This document shows, piece after piece, positions 63,540-64,000 of a stretch of DNA of 64,000 nucleotides. The stretch is from Lysobacteraceae bacterium PS02065 (GTDB taxonomy: Bacteria; Pseudomonadota; Gammaproteobacteria; Xanthomonadales; Rhodanobacteraceae): positions 1 to 64,000 of the forward strand of contig JASCPI010000023.1 in NCBI GenBank assembly GCA_029959555.1, given 5' to 3'. How positions within the stretch are numbered: the stretch's first letter is position 1; every line of letters starts with the position of its first letter. The position numbers were made by a program, and so were the translations under genes. Under the pieces are notes generated by a model. It was not told where the DNA came from and did not search any database. It was given only the letters and a program-made list of their open reading frames with translations.

Positions 63540-64000
63540 ATGTCCGCGCACATCGCCGCTCCGCCGCAGGTGCCCTTGCCGGAAGACCGGACGGCGCTGC
63601 TCGGACGACTCGTCGAGGGCCTCGACGCGGGCGCGCTGTGGTGGTTGTCCGGCTACGCGGCGGCACTCGCGACGCGCACGGCGGCATCGCTCGCCCCCGC
63701 CGAACGCCATGCCGCGGCCACCGCCACGCCCGAGCGCTTGACCGTGCTCTACGGCAGCCAGACCGGCAACGCGAAACGCGTCGCCGTGCGCCTCGCCGCC
63801 GAGGCGACCGCCGGCGGCCTCGCCGTACGGCTCGTGCGTGCCGACACCTACCCGCTGCGCGAACTCGCCGCCGAGCGTGCGCTCGTCGTCGTCATCTCGA
63901 CACAGGGCGACGGCGATCCGCCCGATGACGCGCGTGCGTTCGTCGAACACGTGACCGGGAAGCGTGCTCCGAAGCTCGATACGCTGCGTTACGCCGTGCT
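63540..64000 (+). CDS. cysJ: Sulfite reductase flavoprotein alpha subunit CysJ (5' part, runs off the window)
   Basis: CysJ passes electrons from NADPH through FAD and FMN to the sulfite reductase hemoprotein. About 153 codons are visible, starting MSAHIAAPPQVPLPEDR. They include WWLSGYAAALAT and the flavodoxin FMN loops LYGSQTGNAKRVA and ISTQGDGDPPDDARAF, followed by GKRAPKLDTLRYAVL. The FAD/NADPH domains lie beyond position 64000. The frame has no stop before the window end. Confidence 0.88.
   Translation, partial: MSAHIAAPPQVPLPEDRTALLGRLVEGLDAGALWWLSGYAAALATRTAASLAPAERHAAATATPERLTVLYGSQTGNAKRVAVRLAAEATAGGLAVRLVRADTYPLRELAAERALVVVISTQGDGDPPDDARAFVEHVTGKRAPKLDTLRYAV

Overview
The window is high-GC chromosomal DNA of a gammaproteobacterium of the Xanthomonadales/Lysobacterales type, probably near Dokdonella or Rhodanobacteraceae. 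I infer this from the protein families, from the gene orders ribH-nusB-thiL-pgpA and lpoA-yraN-dolP, from an SAH riboswitch in front of ahcY, and from several secreted proteins ending in a short 'FRNGFE'-like tail. The exact genus is not proven. Most of the window is stable core genome with tightly packed, often overlapping genes. One stretch, about 8.4-12.4 kb, is clearly accessory and AT-richer.

Layout. 0-6.3 kb: rsmI diverges from lpoA-yraN-dolP, followed by a riboflavin/NusB/thiamine/phospholipid operon on the minus strand. 6.4-8.2 kb: a secreted trypsin-like protease and the 3' remnant of a second one. 8.4-12.1 kb: two integron-type gene cassettes with an attC site and no integrase in view, then a REP-associated (HUH/Y1) transposase locus carrying a 572-bp partial tandem duplication, several families of short repeats, and a secreted EF-hand protein. 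12.4-13.9 kb: a second secreted protease. 14-19.6 kb: methyl-cycle genes metK and ahcY (SAH riboswitch) separated by an acyltransferase and a secreted beta-propeller protein; metF lies at 34 kb. 19.6-26.8 kb: a diguanylate cyclase, a secreted serine hydrolase, and a locus of two related single-pass membrane proteins flanking a broken TolB/TPR gene. 27-31.5 kb: katG with an OxyR-like half-site, then a three-gene phospholipid-head-group operon. 31.6-38.6 kb: two conserved unknowns, a second diguanylate cyclase, metF, asnB with a leader peptide rich in Asn codons and a terminator (a probable attenuator), and ilvE. 38.7-42.1 kb: a two-component system, rimK and tRNA-Gly(UCC). 42.3-48.6 kb: a repeat-tailed DUF6600 protein, thiS-thiG-trmB and an SLC13 transporter. 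49.2-54.3 kb: a BlaI/M56-TonB signalling pair next to four tandem paralogues of a small exported cysteine-containing family, two of which share a near-identical promoter/operator block, then a Rieske protein. 54.4-64 kb: a DMT permease, a MacA-LolD-FtsX-type ABC export operon, DUF3052, an FAH-family hydrolase, mscL, a NYN-domain protein and the start of cysJ.

The items most worth follow-up are the asparagine-leader attenuator upstream of asnB, the four-member exported family with its shared operator, the integrase-less cassette pair with its attC, and the recurring C-terminal GF(E/D) tail on secreted proteins.
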